Assembly: GCA_019417975.1 (NCBI GenBank)
Contig: DYCT01000038.1
Span: forward strand, 1-7,166
Direction of reading: 5' to 3'
Length of the DNA stretch: 7,166 nucleotides
Source of the DNA: Bacteroides sp.
GTDB lineage: Bacteria > Bacteroidota > Bacteroidia > Bacteroidales > Bacteroidaceae
A model generated the notes under the pieces. The model saw only the letters and a list, made by a program, of their open reading frames with translations. It made no database searches and had not been told where the DNA came from. Positions 1 to 7,166 of this stretch are shown here, one piece after another. The position numbers and the translations under genes are program-made. Within the stretch, counting starts at the first letter, position 1. The number at the start of each line of letters is the position of its first letter.

Positions 1-3
1 GTA

Positions 4-11
4 TTAATTTG
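4..11 (+). promoter_or_regulatory. Possible Bacteroidetes -7 element for the Oar-like receptor gene
   Basis: TTAATTTG matches 7 of 8 positions of the Bacteroidetes -7 consensus TAnnTTTG. It ends 26 bases before the first ATG at 38, similar to the 21-base spacing of the much better element in front of the MATE gene. The matching -33 element would fall outside the window, so this cannot be confirmed. The leader up to base 37 is very AT-rich, which makes a chance match easy. Confidence 0.3.
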
Positions 12-37
12 GTATTAATCTAATTAAAACAATCATT

Positions 38-3000
38 ATGATTAAACGTATGAAGTTTTTTTTGGTAGTGGTATTAACAATGCTAACTACCGTAGTTACC
101 GCACAGGTCACTACATCTAGTATGAGTGGTAAGGTGACGGATGAAAACAAGGAAAGCATCATTGGTGCTACCGTGTTGGCCATTCACGAACCTTCTGGTA
201 CCCGTTATGGTGCAATTACTAATGTGGATGGACGTTTTAACTTGCAGGGTATGCGTGTCGGTGGACCTTACAAAGTTGAAGTTTCGTATGTAGGCTATCA
301 GACATTGGCTTACACCGGAATCTCTTTGCAGTTGGGTGAAAACTACCACATGAACATTACACTGAAAGAGTCTTCTGAGCTGTTGGGCGAAGTTGTTGTT
401 ACTGCTGAACAGTCTGTAGCAAAAACAGGTGCGTCTACTAACGTTACAGAACGTCAGATGACAACATTGCCAAACATTTCACGTAGTATTACCGATTTCA
501 CTAAACTGTCTCCGTATGCTGGAGGTAGCAGCTCATTTGCTGGACGTGACGGTCGTTATAACTATATTACCGTGGACGGTGCTGCTTTGAACAATGGTTT
601 CGGCTTGAGCTCAAACAACTTGCCTGGTGGTGATGCACAGCCTATTTCTTTGGATGCTATCGAAGAAATTAGCGTTGCAGTATCTCCTTTTGATGTGAAG
701 TATTCAAACTTTACCGGTGCTGCTATCAATGCAGTTACTAAGAGCGGTACAAACGAATTCAAAGGCTCTCTTTATACTTTCCAGAAGCCGAACGGTTTCA
801 ATGGTAATACAATTGATGGACAAACCATCAGCGGATGGGATGAAAAATCAACTCGCTCTTATGGTTTCACATTGGGTGGCCCTATTTTGAAAAATAAATT
901 GTTTTTCTTCGTAAGTGCTGAATATGAAAAATCTGTTATGCCGGGTGTGCTTTGGAACCCTAGTCAGGAAGAAAATGCAGCCGGTGATGGAAAGGCATAT
1001 ATTGCACGTACATGGGTACAGGATTTGGAAAACGTGAGCAAATTCGTAAAGAATACATACGGATACAATCCGGGTATCTATCAGAACTTCCCTAACTTCG
1101 AAAGTGAAAACTACAAATTGTTGGGCCGTTTAGACTGGAACATCAATATGAACCACAAGTTGACAGCTCGTTTCAACTATGTAGATTCTAAAGACGACCG
1201 TATGTTGAGCTCTACTTCAGCTCTGATGACACGTACTAATCCGGGACGTTATAGCTATGCTTCGACTGCTTTCTCTAACTCAAACTACAAGATGAACAAT
1301 ACAGTGTATTCTATTGCAGCTGAGTTGAACTCTCGTTTCTCTAGCAAAGTACAGAACAAATTGATTGCTACTTATACTCACATTCAAGATGCTCGTAAAT
1401 TCAACGGTGATCCGTTCCCTTATATTGATATCGAAAAAGATGGTACACAATACATGACTTTGGGTACAGAAGTGTTTACTCCGCATAATAATGTATTGAA
1501 TAATGTATTCAACATTACAGACAATGTAAATATCTCATTGGGCGACCACTATCTTACAGCAGGTCTTTCTTTCGAACGTCAGTACTTCGAAAACCAATAT
1601 TTGCGCGGTGCATTAGGTTATTATCGTTATGCTTCTGTTGAAGACTTCCTTACACAAAAACAACCTAAATTCTACGGTTTGACTTATGGTTACAACAACA
1701 CTGAAGCTCCGGGCGCAGAGCTGGCATTTGGTATGGGTGGTATTTATGCACAGGACGATTGGTCTATTACTCCTAACTTTAAGTTGAGCTACGGTTTGCG
1801 TTTTGACATCCCGATGTATTTCAACTCATTGACAGGTAACGATGCTATCTTGAATGAGACATTTGCTAACGGTGAAAGAGTTGACGTTTCTAAGTGGCCG
1901 AAAACTCAGTTGCTCGTTTCTCCGCGTATTGGCTTTAATTGGGATATTAAGGGCGACCGTTCTATCGTCATCACTGGAGGTACCGGTCTCTTCACTGGTT
2001 TGCTTCCGTTCGTATGGTTCACTAACCAGCCTACAGGTGCAGGTATGATTCAGAACATGATTGAAATTGGTGATTCGAAGACTGCTGCTGCTCCTCTTCC
2101 TGCTGATTTCAAGTTCTACAAGAACTACAAAGACGTTTTGGCAAAATATCCTGATTTGTTCCCAAGCAAACCTGCTTCACAATTGCCAGGTTCTGTTGCT
2201 TTCGTAGATCCTAAGTTCAAGATGCCGCAAGTATGGAGAAGTAATATTTCTGCTGACATCAAGTTGCCGTATGACTTTGCTTTGAATTTGGGCGTAATGT
2301 ACACTCGCGATGTTTACAATGTAGTACAGCGCAACATCAACGAAAATGCTCCGACAGGTTATTACGATGAACAGCCGGGCCGTGCTTATTGGAGTGGTGA
2401 CTATAAGGTTAATGCTAAAACAGGTACTGTAATCAAGTTGACAAACGGTGACAAAAAGGGTTATCAATACTCATTCAACGTTGGTTTGTCTAAGAAATTC
2501 AGCTATGGTGTAAGCGGTATGATTAACTATACTTATACTAAAGCTATGGACTTGACTGCTAACCCGGGTTCTTCTGCTTCTTCTGTATGGCAGAACAACG
2601 TAGCTGTTAACTCTTTGAACGAAGATGTTCTTGCTAACTCATTGTTCTCTACTCCTCACCGTCTTATCGGTAGCATCAGCTACGAGTTGAGCTTGAGCAA
2701 GTATGCTAAGACTACTTTCTCTTTGTTCTATAGCGGATACCACATGGGACGCTACTCATTCACTTACAGCAATGATATTAATGGTGACGGAAACAGTTCT
2801 GATTTGATTCACGTTCCTGCTACTTATGATGAAGCTGTAAGATTGTTTACAGATATCAAGAATAAGAAAAATGAAGTAACTTATTCTGCAAAGGATCAGG
2901 CAACTGACTTCTGGAATTATGTTAATGACAACGCTCACTTGAAGAGCCGTAAGGGTAAATTTACACAGCGTAACGGTGCTTTGATGCCGTGGTTGAACCG

Positions 3001-3310
3001 TTTCGACTTCAAGATTGCACAAGATTTCTATGCATTCATTGGCAAACGTAAATATGGTATTCAGGTTAGCTTTGATATCCTTAACGTAGGTAACATGTTC
3101 AACGATGCTTGGGGTTCTTACAAGACTTGTTCTTTGAAAAGCTACGACAATGTACAGTTGTTGACTTCTGCTAACAAGCCTGGCAAACCGTTGCAGTATA
3201 AGCTGAATGCTGCTACTCATGACGAATTCGTTTCTAAGACAGAATGGTATAACAATGCCGCTGTATCAAATGCATGGTCTATGCAGATTGGTGTGAAACT
3301 GACATTCTAA
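38..3310 (+). CDS. Oar-like TonB-dependent outer-membrane receptor
   Basis: Complete 1090-residue outer-membrane protein of the Oar-like branch of the SusC/TonB-dependent receptor superfamily. Residues 1-23 form a signal peptide (KR/K, a hydrophobic stretch, then a TAQ cleavage region). Residues about 29-111 are a carboxypeptidase-regulatory-like beta-sandwich (GKVTDE, GATV, TNVDGRF, SYVGY). The segment LGEVVVTAE (116-124) leads into the plug. The plug, about 125-246, includes GRDGRYNYITVDG and SPFDVKYSNFTGAAINAVTKSG, which are hallmark Oar strings. The rest is a beta-barrel with the SPRIGFNWD segment near 625-635 and a C-terminal aromatic strand ending KLTF. DINGDGN (913-919) resembles a calcium-binding loop and probably lies in an extracellular loop. 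Energy would come from TonB-ExbBD; the substrate is unknown. Some Oar proteins (Myxococcus) act in protein export or development, but that role cannot be inferred here. No SusD-like lipoprotein follows, and a terminator closes the gene, so it looks monocistronic. The start is either ATG 38 or ATG 50; both give a workable signal peptide and neither has a clear Shine-Dalgarno. Confidence 0.93.
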   Translation: MIKRMKFFLVVVLTMLTTVVTAQVTTSSMSGKVTDENKESIIGATVLAIHEPSGTRYGAITNVDGRFNLQGMRVGGPYKVEVSYVGYQTLAYTGISLQLGENYHMNITLKESSELLGEVVVTAEQSVAKTGASTNVTERQMTTLPNISRSITDFTKLSPYAGGSSSFAGRDGRYNYITVDGAALNNGFGLSSNNLPGGDAQPISLDAIEEISVAVSPFDVKYSNFTGAAINAVTKSGTNEFKGSLYTFQKPNGFNGNTIDGQTISGWDEKSTRSYGFTLGGPILKNKLFFFVSAEYEKSVMPGVLWNPSQEENAAGDGKAYIARTWVQDLENVSKFVKNTYGYNPGIYQNFPNFESENYKLLGRLDWNINMNHKLTARFNYVDSKDDRMLSSTSALMTRTNPGRYSYASTAFSNSNYKMNNTVYSIAAELNSRFSSKVQNKLIATYTHIQDARKFNGDPFPYIDIEKDGTQYMTLGTEVFTPHNNVLNNVFNITDNVNISLGDHYLTAGLSFERQYFENQYLRGALGYYRYASVEDFLTQKQPKFYGLTYGYNNTEAPGAELAFGMGGIYAQDDWSITPNFKLSYGLRFDIPMYFNSLTGNDAILNETFANGERVDVSKWPKTQLLVSPRIGFNWDIKGDRSIVITGGTGLFTGLLPFVWFTNQPTGAGMIQNMIEIGDSKTAAAPLPADFKFYKNYKDVLAKYPDLFPSKPASQLPGSVAFVDPKFKMPQVWRSNISADIKLPYDFALNLGVMYTRDVYNVVQRNINENAPTGYYDEQPGRAYWSGDYKVNAKTGTVIKLTNGDKKGYQYSFNVGLSKKFSYGVSGMINYTYTKAMDLTANPGSSASSVWQNNVAVNSLNEDVLANSLFSTPHRLIGSISYELSLSKYAKTTFSLFYSGYHMGRYSFTYSNDINGDGNSSDLIHVPATYDEAVRLFTDIKNKKNEVTYSAKDQATDFWNYVNDNAHLKSRKGKFTQRNGALMPWLNRFDFKIAQDFYAFIGKRKYGIQVSFDILNVGNMFNDAWGSYKTCSLKSYDNVQLLTSANKPGKPLQYKLNAATHDEFVSKTEWYNNAAVSNAWSMQIGVKLTF

Positions 3311-3352
3311 TGCTGCACACATCCCTAATTTAAATAAGGGTATAAGAATAGG

Positions 3353-3388
3353 AGCGTGCTTCCCAAGGTCGGGAAGTACGCTTTTTTT
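3353..3388 (+). terminator. Rho-independent terminator of the Oar-like receptor gene
   Basis: A 12-bp stem (3353-3364 with 3371-3382) contains one G-U wobble (G3358 opposite T3377) and closes a 6-base loop AAGGTC. Seven T residues (3382-3388) follow directly, the first shared with the stem. It lies 42 bases after the receptor stop codon and before the MATE promoter, so it separates the two transcription units. The reverse strand has no T-run after the stem, so it works in one direction only. Confidence 0.9.
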
Positions 3389-3398
3389 ATGTATGCCC

Positions 3399-3429
3399 TT
3401 CGTGTCTTCATGCCGATATCGTATCTTTG
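3399..3429 (+). promoter_or_regulatory. Bacteroidetes-type promoter of the MATE gene
   Basis: TATCTTTG at 3422-3429 is a perfect match to the Bacteroidetes -7 consensus TAnnTTTG recognised by the primary sigma factor of this phylum. TTCG at 3399-3402, 19 bases upstream, is a 3-of-4 match to the -33 element TTTG at normal spacing. Transcription would start within the A-run around 3431-3438, giving a 5' leader of only about 13-20 bases before ATG 3451. It lies just downstream of the preceding gene's terminator, as expected for an independent unit. No operator-like inverted repeat is visible around it. Confidence 0.72.
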
Positions 3430-3450
3430 CAAAAAAAAGAAATCTTATAT

Positions 3451-4794
3451 ATGCAAGGTACAAAAAATCTCACCAAAGGTCCTATTAATCGTCAACTCTT
3501 TAATCTGGCTATGCCTATTATGGCTACTTCATTCATTCAGATGGCTTATAGCTTGACGGATATGGCTTGGGTGGGGCGTTTGGGTAGTGAGGCGGTAGCT
3601 GCTATTGGCTCGGTAGGTATCCTTATGTGGATGTCAACATCTATTTCTCTATTGAATAAAGTAGGAGCAGAGGTCAGTGTCGGACAGTCTATCGGTGCTC
3701 AGAATCAGACTGACGCTCGCTGTTTTGCTTCTCATAACATTACGGTAGCGTTGATTATATCGCTGTGTTGGGGTGGACTGCTGTTCGTCTTGGCCAATCC
3801 CATTATTCGCATTTATGAATTGGCAGAGCACATCACTGCCAATGCTGTGGAGTATTTGCGTATTGTGTCTACGGGACTTCCTTTTATCTTTCTTTCAGCT
3901 GCTTTTACCGGCATTTATAATGCTGCCGGACGAAGCAAAGTGCCGTTTATGATTAGTGGAACGGGTCTGTTGTTGAACATCATCCTCGACCCGCTTTTTA
4001 TTTTCGGATTAGGCTTGGGCACCAAAGGAGCTGCTTGGGCAACTTGGATTTCGGAAGCGGTTGTACTGAGTATCTTCATTTATCAGTTGCGATACCGTGA
4101 TTCGTTGTTGGGGGGATTTCCTTTCTTTACCCGACTCAAAAAGAAATACACTTATCGGATTTTTAAGTTGGGCTTGCCTGTAGCAGCTCTAAACTCTTTG
4201 TTCGCTTTTGTCAATATGTTCCTTTGCCGTACAGCTTCAGAACAGGGAGGGCATATCGGATTGATGACTTTTACAACAGGCGGACAGATTGAGGCCATTA
4301 CATGGAATACATCTCAAGGATTTGCTACAGGACTTAGTACTTTTATTGCTCAGAACTATGCTGCAGGGTGCACGGACCGGGTATTGAAGGCTTGGCATAC
4401 CACCTTGTGGATGACAGGCATCTTCGGTTCTCTCTGTACCTTGCTGTTTGTATTCTTTGGCAATGAAGTCTTCTCTGTCTTTGTGCCCGAGCGGGTAGCT
4501 TATGAAGCCGGTGGAGTTTTTTTGCGTATCGATGGCTATTCGCAATTGTTTATGATGTTGGAGATTACCATGCAAGGGGTGTTCTATGGTATAGGGCGTA
4601 CGCTACCTCCTGCCGTTGTGAGCATTTGTTTCAACTACATGCGTATCCCTTTGGCTATTCTTTTCGTATATCTGGGCTGGGGAGTAGAAGGTATCTGGTG
4701 GGCTGTCAGTTTCACGACCATGATTAAAGGATTGATTCTGCTGGGCTGGTTTCTGGTAGTCAAGAAGAAAAAGCTTGTTGGTATGGCTCCTTGA
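3451..4794 (+). CDS. MATE family multidrug efflux transporter
   Basis: Complete 447-residue inner-membrane antiporter of the MATE (NorM/DinF-like) family, which exports cationic drugs, dyes or metabolites in exchange for Na+ or H+. Length and composition fit the usual 440-460 residues and 12 membrane helices in two pseudo-symmetric halves (about 15-215 and 235-437). Helix 1 carries the typical SLTDMAWVGRLGSEAVAAIG (34-53). Other family features are GAEVSVGQSIGAQN (72-85), FTGIYNAAGRSKVP (152-165), NIILDPLFIFGLGLGTKGAAWAT (about 176-198) and, in the second half, FATGLSTFIAQNYAAG (291-306) and GVFYGIGRTLPP (376-387). Asp37 in helix 1 is a plausible counterpart of the cation-linked Asp of NorM-type pumps. 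The other acidic residues (E281, D361, E371) cannot be assigned without alignment. ATG 3451 is chosen because the in-frame TTG at 3427 is inside the -7 promoter element. No clear Shine-Dalgarno precedes it, only an A-rich leader. The gene ends TGA and converges on the RND gene. Substrate is not predictable from sequence. Confidence 0.93.
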   Translation: MQGTKNLTKGPINRQLFNLAMPIMATSFIQMAYSLTDMAWVGRLGSEAVAAIGSVGILMWMSTSISLLNKVGAEVSVGQSIGAQNQTDARCFASHNITVALIISLCWGGLLFVLANPIIRIYELAEHITANAVEYLRIVSTGLPFIFLSAAFTGIYNAAGRSKVPFMISGTGLLLNIILDPLFIFGLGLGTKGAAWATWISEAVVLSIFIYQLRYRDSLLGGFPFFTRLKKKYTYRIFKLGLPVAALNSLFAFVNMFLCRTASEQGGHIGLMTFTTGGQIEAITWNTSQGFATGLSTFIAQNYAAGCTDRVLKAWHTTLWMTGIFGSLCTLLFVFFGNEVFSVFVPERVAYEAGGVFLRIDGYSQLFMMLEITMQGVFYGIGRTLPPAVVSICFNYMRIPLAILFVYLGWGVEGIWWAVSFTTMIKGLILLGWFLVVKKKKLVGMAP

Positions 4795-4830
4795 GAGACA
4801 CTGTCTGATTGACACGAATAGAAATTTAGG

Positions 4831-4914
4831 AATATAAAAGCGAAGAGGGTGTGTCGAGACGCTCCATAATCATTTGATTGGAGCATTGCGACACACCCTC
4901 TTCGCTTTTATATT
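4831..4914. terminator. Long palindromic bidirectional terminator between convergent MATE and RND genes
   Basis: The arms 4831-4856 and 4889-4914 are perfect reverse complements over 26 bp. On the plus-strand RNA, two G-U pairs and one A-U pair could lengthen the stem by 3 (4828-4830 with 4915-4917). The interior (4857-4888) holds a second stem, GCTCCA at 4861-4866 with TGGAGC at 4879-4884. The outer arms are A-rich then T-rich (AATATAAAAG and CTTTTATATT), so either direction of transcription gives a GC-rich stem followed by a U-rich tract. In the plus direction this continues into T4913-T4919. It begins 36 bases after the MATE stop and 3 bases beyond the RND stop, which fits a shared terminator. 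It could also be a copy of a dispersed palindromic repeat used as a terminator. Confidence 0.85.
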
Positions 4915-4917
4915 TTT

Positions 4918-7166
4918 TTATTCAGTCTTCCGGATGTGGAAAAATAATGCGTATAGAATAGGTATAAAGATAAGCGTGATGAGTGTAGCAAATAGCAACC
5001 CGCCCATGATGCTGGCTGCCAATGAGCCAAACATGGCGTCAGGCAAGAGGGGTATCATACCTAAAATGGTGGTGAGCGAAGCCATCATGACCGGACGCAG
5101 TCGGCTCTGTGAACTGTCAATCAACGCAGTGATAGGTTCAACTCCATTTCCTATCTGTAAGGTTATTTCATCCATCAGCACAATACCATTCTTGATTAGC
5201 ATACCGATAAGTCCTAACGTTCCTACGATAGCTACAAAATTGAACGTTTGACCGGTTATCAGCATGACAGCTACTACTCCTACCACAATGAAAGGGATGC
5301 AGCAGAAAATGATGAGTGGCTTGCGATAGTCTTTGAACAGCATGATAAGGATGGCTATCATCAATATGATGGCAAGTGGGAAGTTCTTAAACAGATATTC
5401 CATAGATTCGGTGCTGGCGCGTCGTTCTCCTTGCCATTGTAGGGTGTAGCCTTCTGGCAGCGGGATATTTTCTATCTGCTGGGCAATGGCTTGTCGGGCT
5501 TTCTCTGTTTCTAATCCGGGAGCAGGCGAGCATTGTACACGTTGGCTGCGTTGTCCGTTATAGCGAGGCACAACAGGGTCTTCCCAACGAATGTCAATAT
5601 GCTTGCTTATTTGGCGTAATGGTGTAGTGGCCATAGCCTCTTCCAGAATGTCGTTCTTTGAAAGTGCCCCGCTTTTCAGCTTCAACAGGTTTTCTTCGCT
5701 GAAGATACTGTTGATAGAAGGCAAGACAGAGAAAACTTGTGTGTTGCCCAGGTTTTCTATCGGGTTTCCGTTTTCATCCAAACATTTGATATAAATGTTG
5801 TCGCGGTGGATTCCTTCGTAGAAATAGCCTACTGGGATTCCTCCTGTAGCTGTGAGAAGAGATAGACTGACATCGTTACGACTCAGACCTAAGGCACGTG
5901 CCGAAGGTTGGTCGTACTCTACAGACAAGATAGGAACTTTCGGCTCCCAATCGGTGGTAATGAGACACACCTCAGGCGTTTTTTCCATAATGCGGCGTGC
6001 CGAGTCGGCCAATTGATGTAATACAGTTGGGTCAGGTCCGGAAAATTGTGCCTCAATAGGGTATTTCTTAAACATCAGGTTGTATCGTTTCACCTTGACG
6101 TATGCATCGGGATATGATGCTGTCAGATAGTTTTGTATCTCGTTCATGTTGTCGGTAAGGGCATCGGGCGAAGTGAAGTCTACAATCAGTTCACCGTATG
6201 AGAGTGAAGGGTTGGCGATGCTTCTTACCAGATTATAGCGGCCCGGTGTCCCTCCGATAGAGGTGGTCACATGGGTTATCTCAGGGCGTGTATGCAGATA
6301 GTCTGTAATGGCATTCAAGTCTTTCTCTACACGAGTGAAGTTGGTTCCTTCAGGCAATTTGTATTCGATGTACAGCTGGTCGTATACCATGTCGGGGAAA
6401 AAACCTTGTCGCATAAACTGATAGCCGAAACCAGACAATGCCAATAAGCATATCATGGCGATTACCATACTGATGCGATGTGACAGACCGAAGTGAAGTA
6501 CTTTGCGGAGTAGGGCATAAAACGGACCTTTGTAGACTCGTTTGCCTTTTTCTTCTGTATCGGCTGCTATATGTAATTGTCGGTTGGCCATGAGGGGCAC
6601 ATGGGTGAGCGCCAATACCCAGCTAAGTAGGAGCGATACAGCCAATACGATAAATAGGTCGCGGGTGTATACACCTGCCGTGTCGGGCGAGAGGAATATC
6701 GGAAGAAAGGCTATGATGGCAATCAGGGTGGCTCCCAGTAAGGGTATGGCTGTTTGTCGTCCGATGGCAGTCATGGCTTCCATTCTGCTCTTTCCGGCTT
6801 TTAAATCTACTAAAATCCCATCGATGATGACAATAGCGTTGTCCACCAGCATTCCCATGGCCAATACAAAGCTGGCTAATGACACACGTTGCATGGTACC
6901 ATCCATAAAATATAAGAAGAGGAACGAACCGAAAACGGCAACTATCAGACTGACTCCGATGATGAGTCCGCTCTTGAATCCCATGGTAAGCATTAGAATC
7001 ACAACAACGATAACTACCGATTCTATCAGGTTGATGATGAATGTTCCCAAAGAGCTGGATACACGTTCGGGCTGGTAGAACACTTTATGGCATTCCACTC
7101 CGGCAGGTAATCGGGTTTGCTTCAGCTGCGTCAGTTTAGCTTCCACTTGCTTGCCTACTTTCAAGA
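4918..7166 (-). CDS. RND family efflux transporter permease (HAE1/AcrB-like), 5'-truncated by window edge
   Basis: The C-terminal 748 residues of a resistance-nodulation-division inner-membrane pump. The family is normally about 1000-1050 residues, so roughly 280-300 N-terminal residues lie past base 7166. The first full codon, TTG at 7164-7162, is an internal Leu rather than a start. In visible numbering, helices 2-6 fall at about 44-62, 67-87, 96-117, 139-158 and 168-190, helix 7 near 231-249, a periplasmic porter/docking domain at about 250-590, and helices 8-12 at about 596-742. Helix 4 carries GMLVDNAIVIIDG (104-116), where AcrB has Asp407-Asp408: one Asp (D108) is kept and the second is Asn. 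Helix 10 carries GMLIKNGIVLMDE (654-666), with K658 matching the AcrB proton-relay Lys940. These residues support a functional proton-driven pump. It would work with a membrane-fusion protein and a TolC-like channel, probably encoded upstream outside the window. Drugs or other amphiphiles are the likely cargo; the cargo itself cannot be named. It ends TAA directly against the palindromic terminator. Confidence 0.93.
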   Translation of the reverse strand, partial: LKVGKQVEAKLTQLKQTRLPAGVECHKVFYQPERVSSSLGTFIINLIESVVIVVVILMLTMGFKSGLIIGVSLIVAVFGSFLFLYFMDGTMQRVSLASFVLAMGMLVDNAIVIIDGILVDLKAGKSRMEAMTAIGRQTAIPLLGATLIAIIAFLPIFLSPDTAGVYTRDLFIVLAVSLLLSWVLALTHVPLMANRQLHIAADTEEKGKRVYKGPFYALLRKVLHFGLSHRISMVIAMICLLALSGFGYQFMRQGFFPDMVYDQLYIEYKLPEGTNFTRVEKDLNAITDYLHTRPEITHVTTSIGGTPGRYNLVRSIANPSLSYGELIVDFTSPDALTDNMNEIQNYLTASYPDAYVKVKRYNLMFKKYPIEAQFSGPDPTVLHQLADSARRIMEKTPEVCLITTDWEPKVPILSVEYDQPSARALGLSRNDVSLSLLTATGGIPVGYFYEGIHRDNIYIKCLDENGNPIENLGNTQVFSVLPSINSIFSEENLLKLKSGALSKNDILEEAMATTPLRQISKHIDIRWEDPVVPRYNGQRSQRVQCSPAPGLETEKARQAIAQQIENIPLPEGYTLQWQGERRASTESMEYLFKNFPLAIILMIAILIMLFKDYRKPLIIFCCIPFIVVGVVAVMLITGQTFNFVAIVGTLGLIGMLIKNGIVLMDEITLQIGNGVEPITALIDSSQSRLRPVMMASLTTILGMIPLLPDAMFGSLAASIMGGLLFATLITLIFIPILYALFFHIRKTE

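Noticed and set aside
2756..3220. Minus-strand open frame of 154 codons opposite the Oar-like receptor
   Set aside because: It lies fully inside the barrel-coding region, has no family resemblance, and its translation is typical antisense noise.
3323..3340. Weak inverted repeat CCCTAATTT / AAATAAGGG just after the receptor stop
   Set aside because: The stem is short and AT-rich with one mismatch and no following T-run. The real terminator lies 13 bases further on. It could be a minor 3' untranslated structure but cannot be supported as more.
3427..3450. In-frame TTG at 3427 as the MATE start, giving a 455-residue protein
   Set aside because: The codon is part of the TATCTTTG promoter element and would probably not be transcribed. 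The extra residues are encoded by an A-run and add nothing typical of the family.
4874..5251. Plus-strand open frame of 125 codons beginning in the palindrome
   Set aside because: It runs antisense through the RND coding region. Its first residues resemble those of a minus-strand frame at 4635-4886 only because both read the arms of the same palindrome.
6542..7078. Plus-strand open frame of 178 codons opposite the RND gene
   Set aside because: It lies wholly antisense to conserved RND helices and has no recognisable domain or promoter. It is a shadow of the RND codon pattern.
7162..7164. TTG at 7164-7162 (minus strand) as the true start of the RND gene
   Set aside because: The reading frame stays open to the window edge, and the residues here match the middle of the family just before helix 2. 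This is an internal leucine in a gene cut by the edge.

Overview
The window looks like chromosomal DNA from a member of the Bacteroidales, most likely Bacteroides, Phocaeicola or a close relative. The evidence is a large Oar/SusC-like TonB-dependent outer-membrane receptor, a TAnnTTTG-type -7 promoter element of the Bacteroidetes, A-rich translation starts without a Shine-Dalgarno motif, and moderate AT-richness. Genus and species cannot be fixed from the sequence alone.

Layout: (1) 38-3310, plus strand, a complete 1090-residue Oar-like TonB-dependent receptor, with only 37 bases of AT-rich leader in view. It ends at a strong intrinsic terminator (3353-3388). (2) A 140-base gap holds that terminator and then a recognisable Bacteroidetes promoter (3399-3429) for the next gene. 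(3) 3451-4794, plus strand, a complete MATE-family multidrug/Na+ (or H+) antiporter of 447 residues. (4) 4795-4917, a convergent intergenic gap almost filled by a long hairpin with 26-bp perfect arms (4831-4914), best read as a shared bidirectional terminator. (5) 4918-7166, minus strand, the C-terminal three quarters of an RND-family inner-membrane efflux pump. Its N-terminal portion lies beyond the right edge.

Functionally this is an envelope-transport neighbourhood: one outer-membrane TonB-energised protein and two unrelated efflux families (MATE and RND). The three genes appear to be separate transcription units rather than one operon. The receptor and the MATE gene are divided by a terminator and a fresh promoter, and the RND gene is read from the opposite strand. 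RND pumps of this kind normally follow a membrane-fusion protein and often sit beside a TolC-like factor, which would lie to the right of the window.

I found no mobile-element gene, CRISPR array, RNA gene, toxin-antitoxin pair or defence system. All three genes belong to well-known families and read intact where visible. The least ordinary sequence is the long palindrome at 4831-4914. I do not see an undescribed biological system here.
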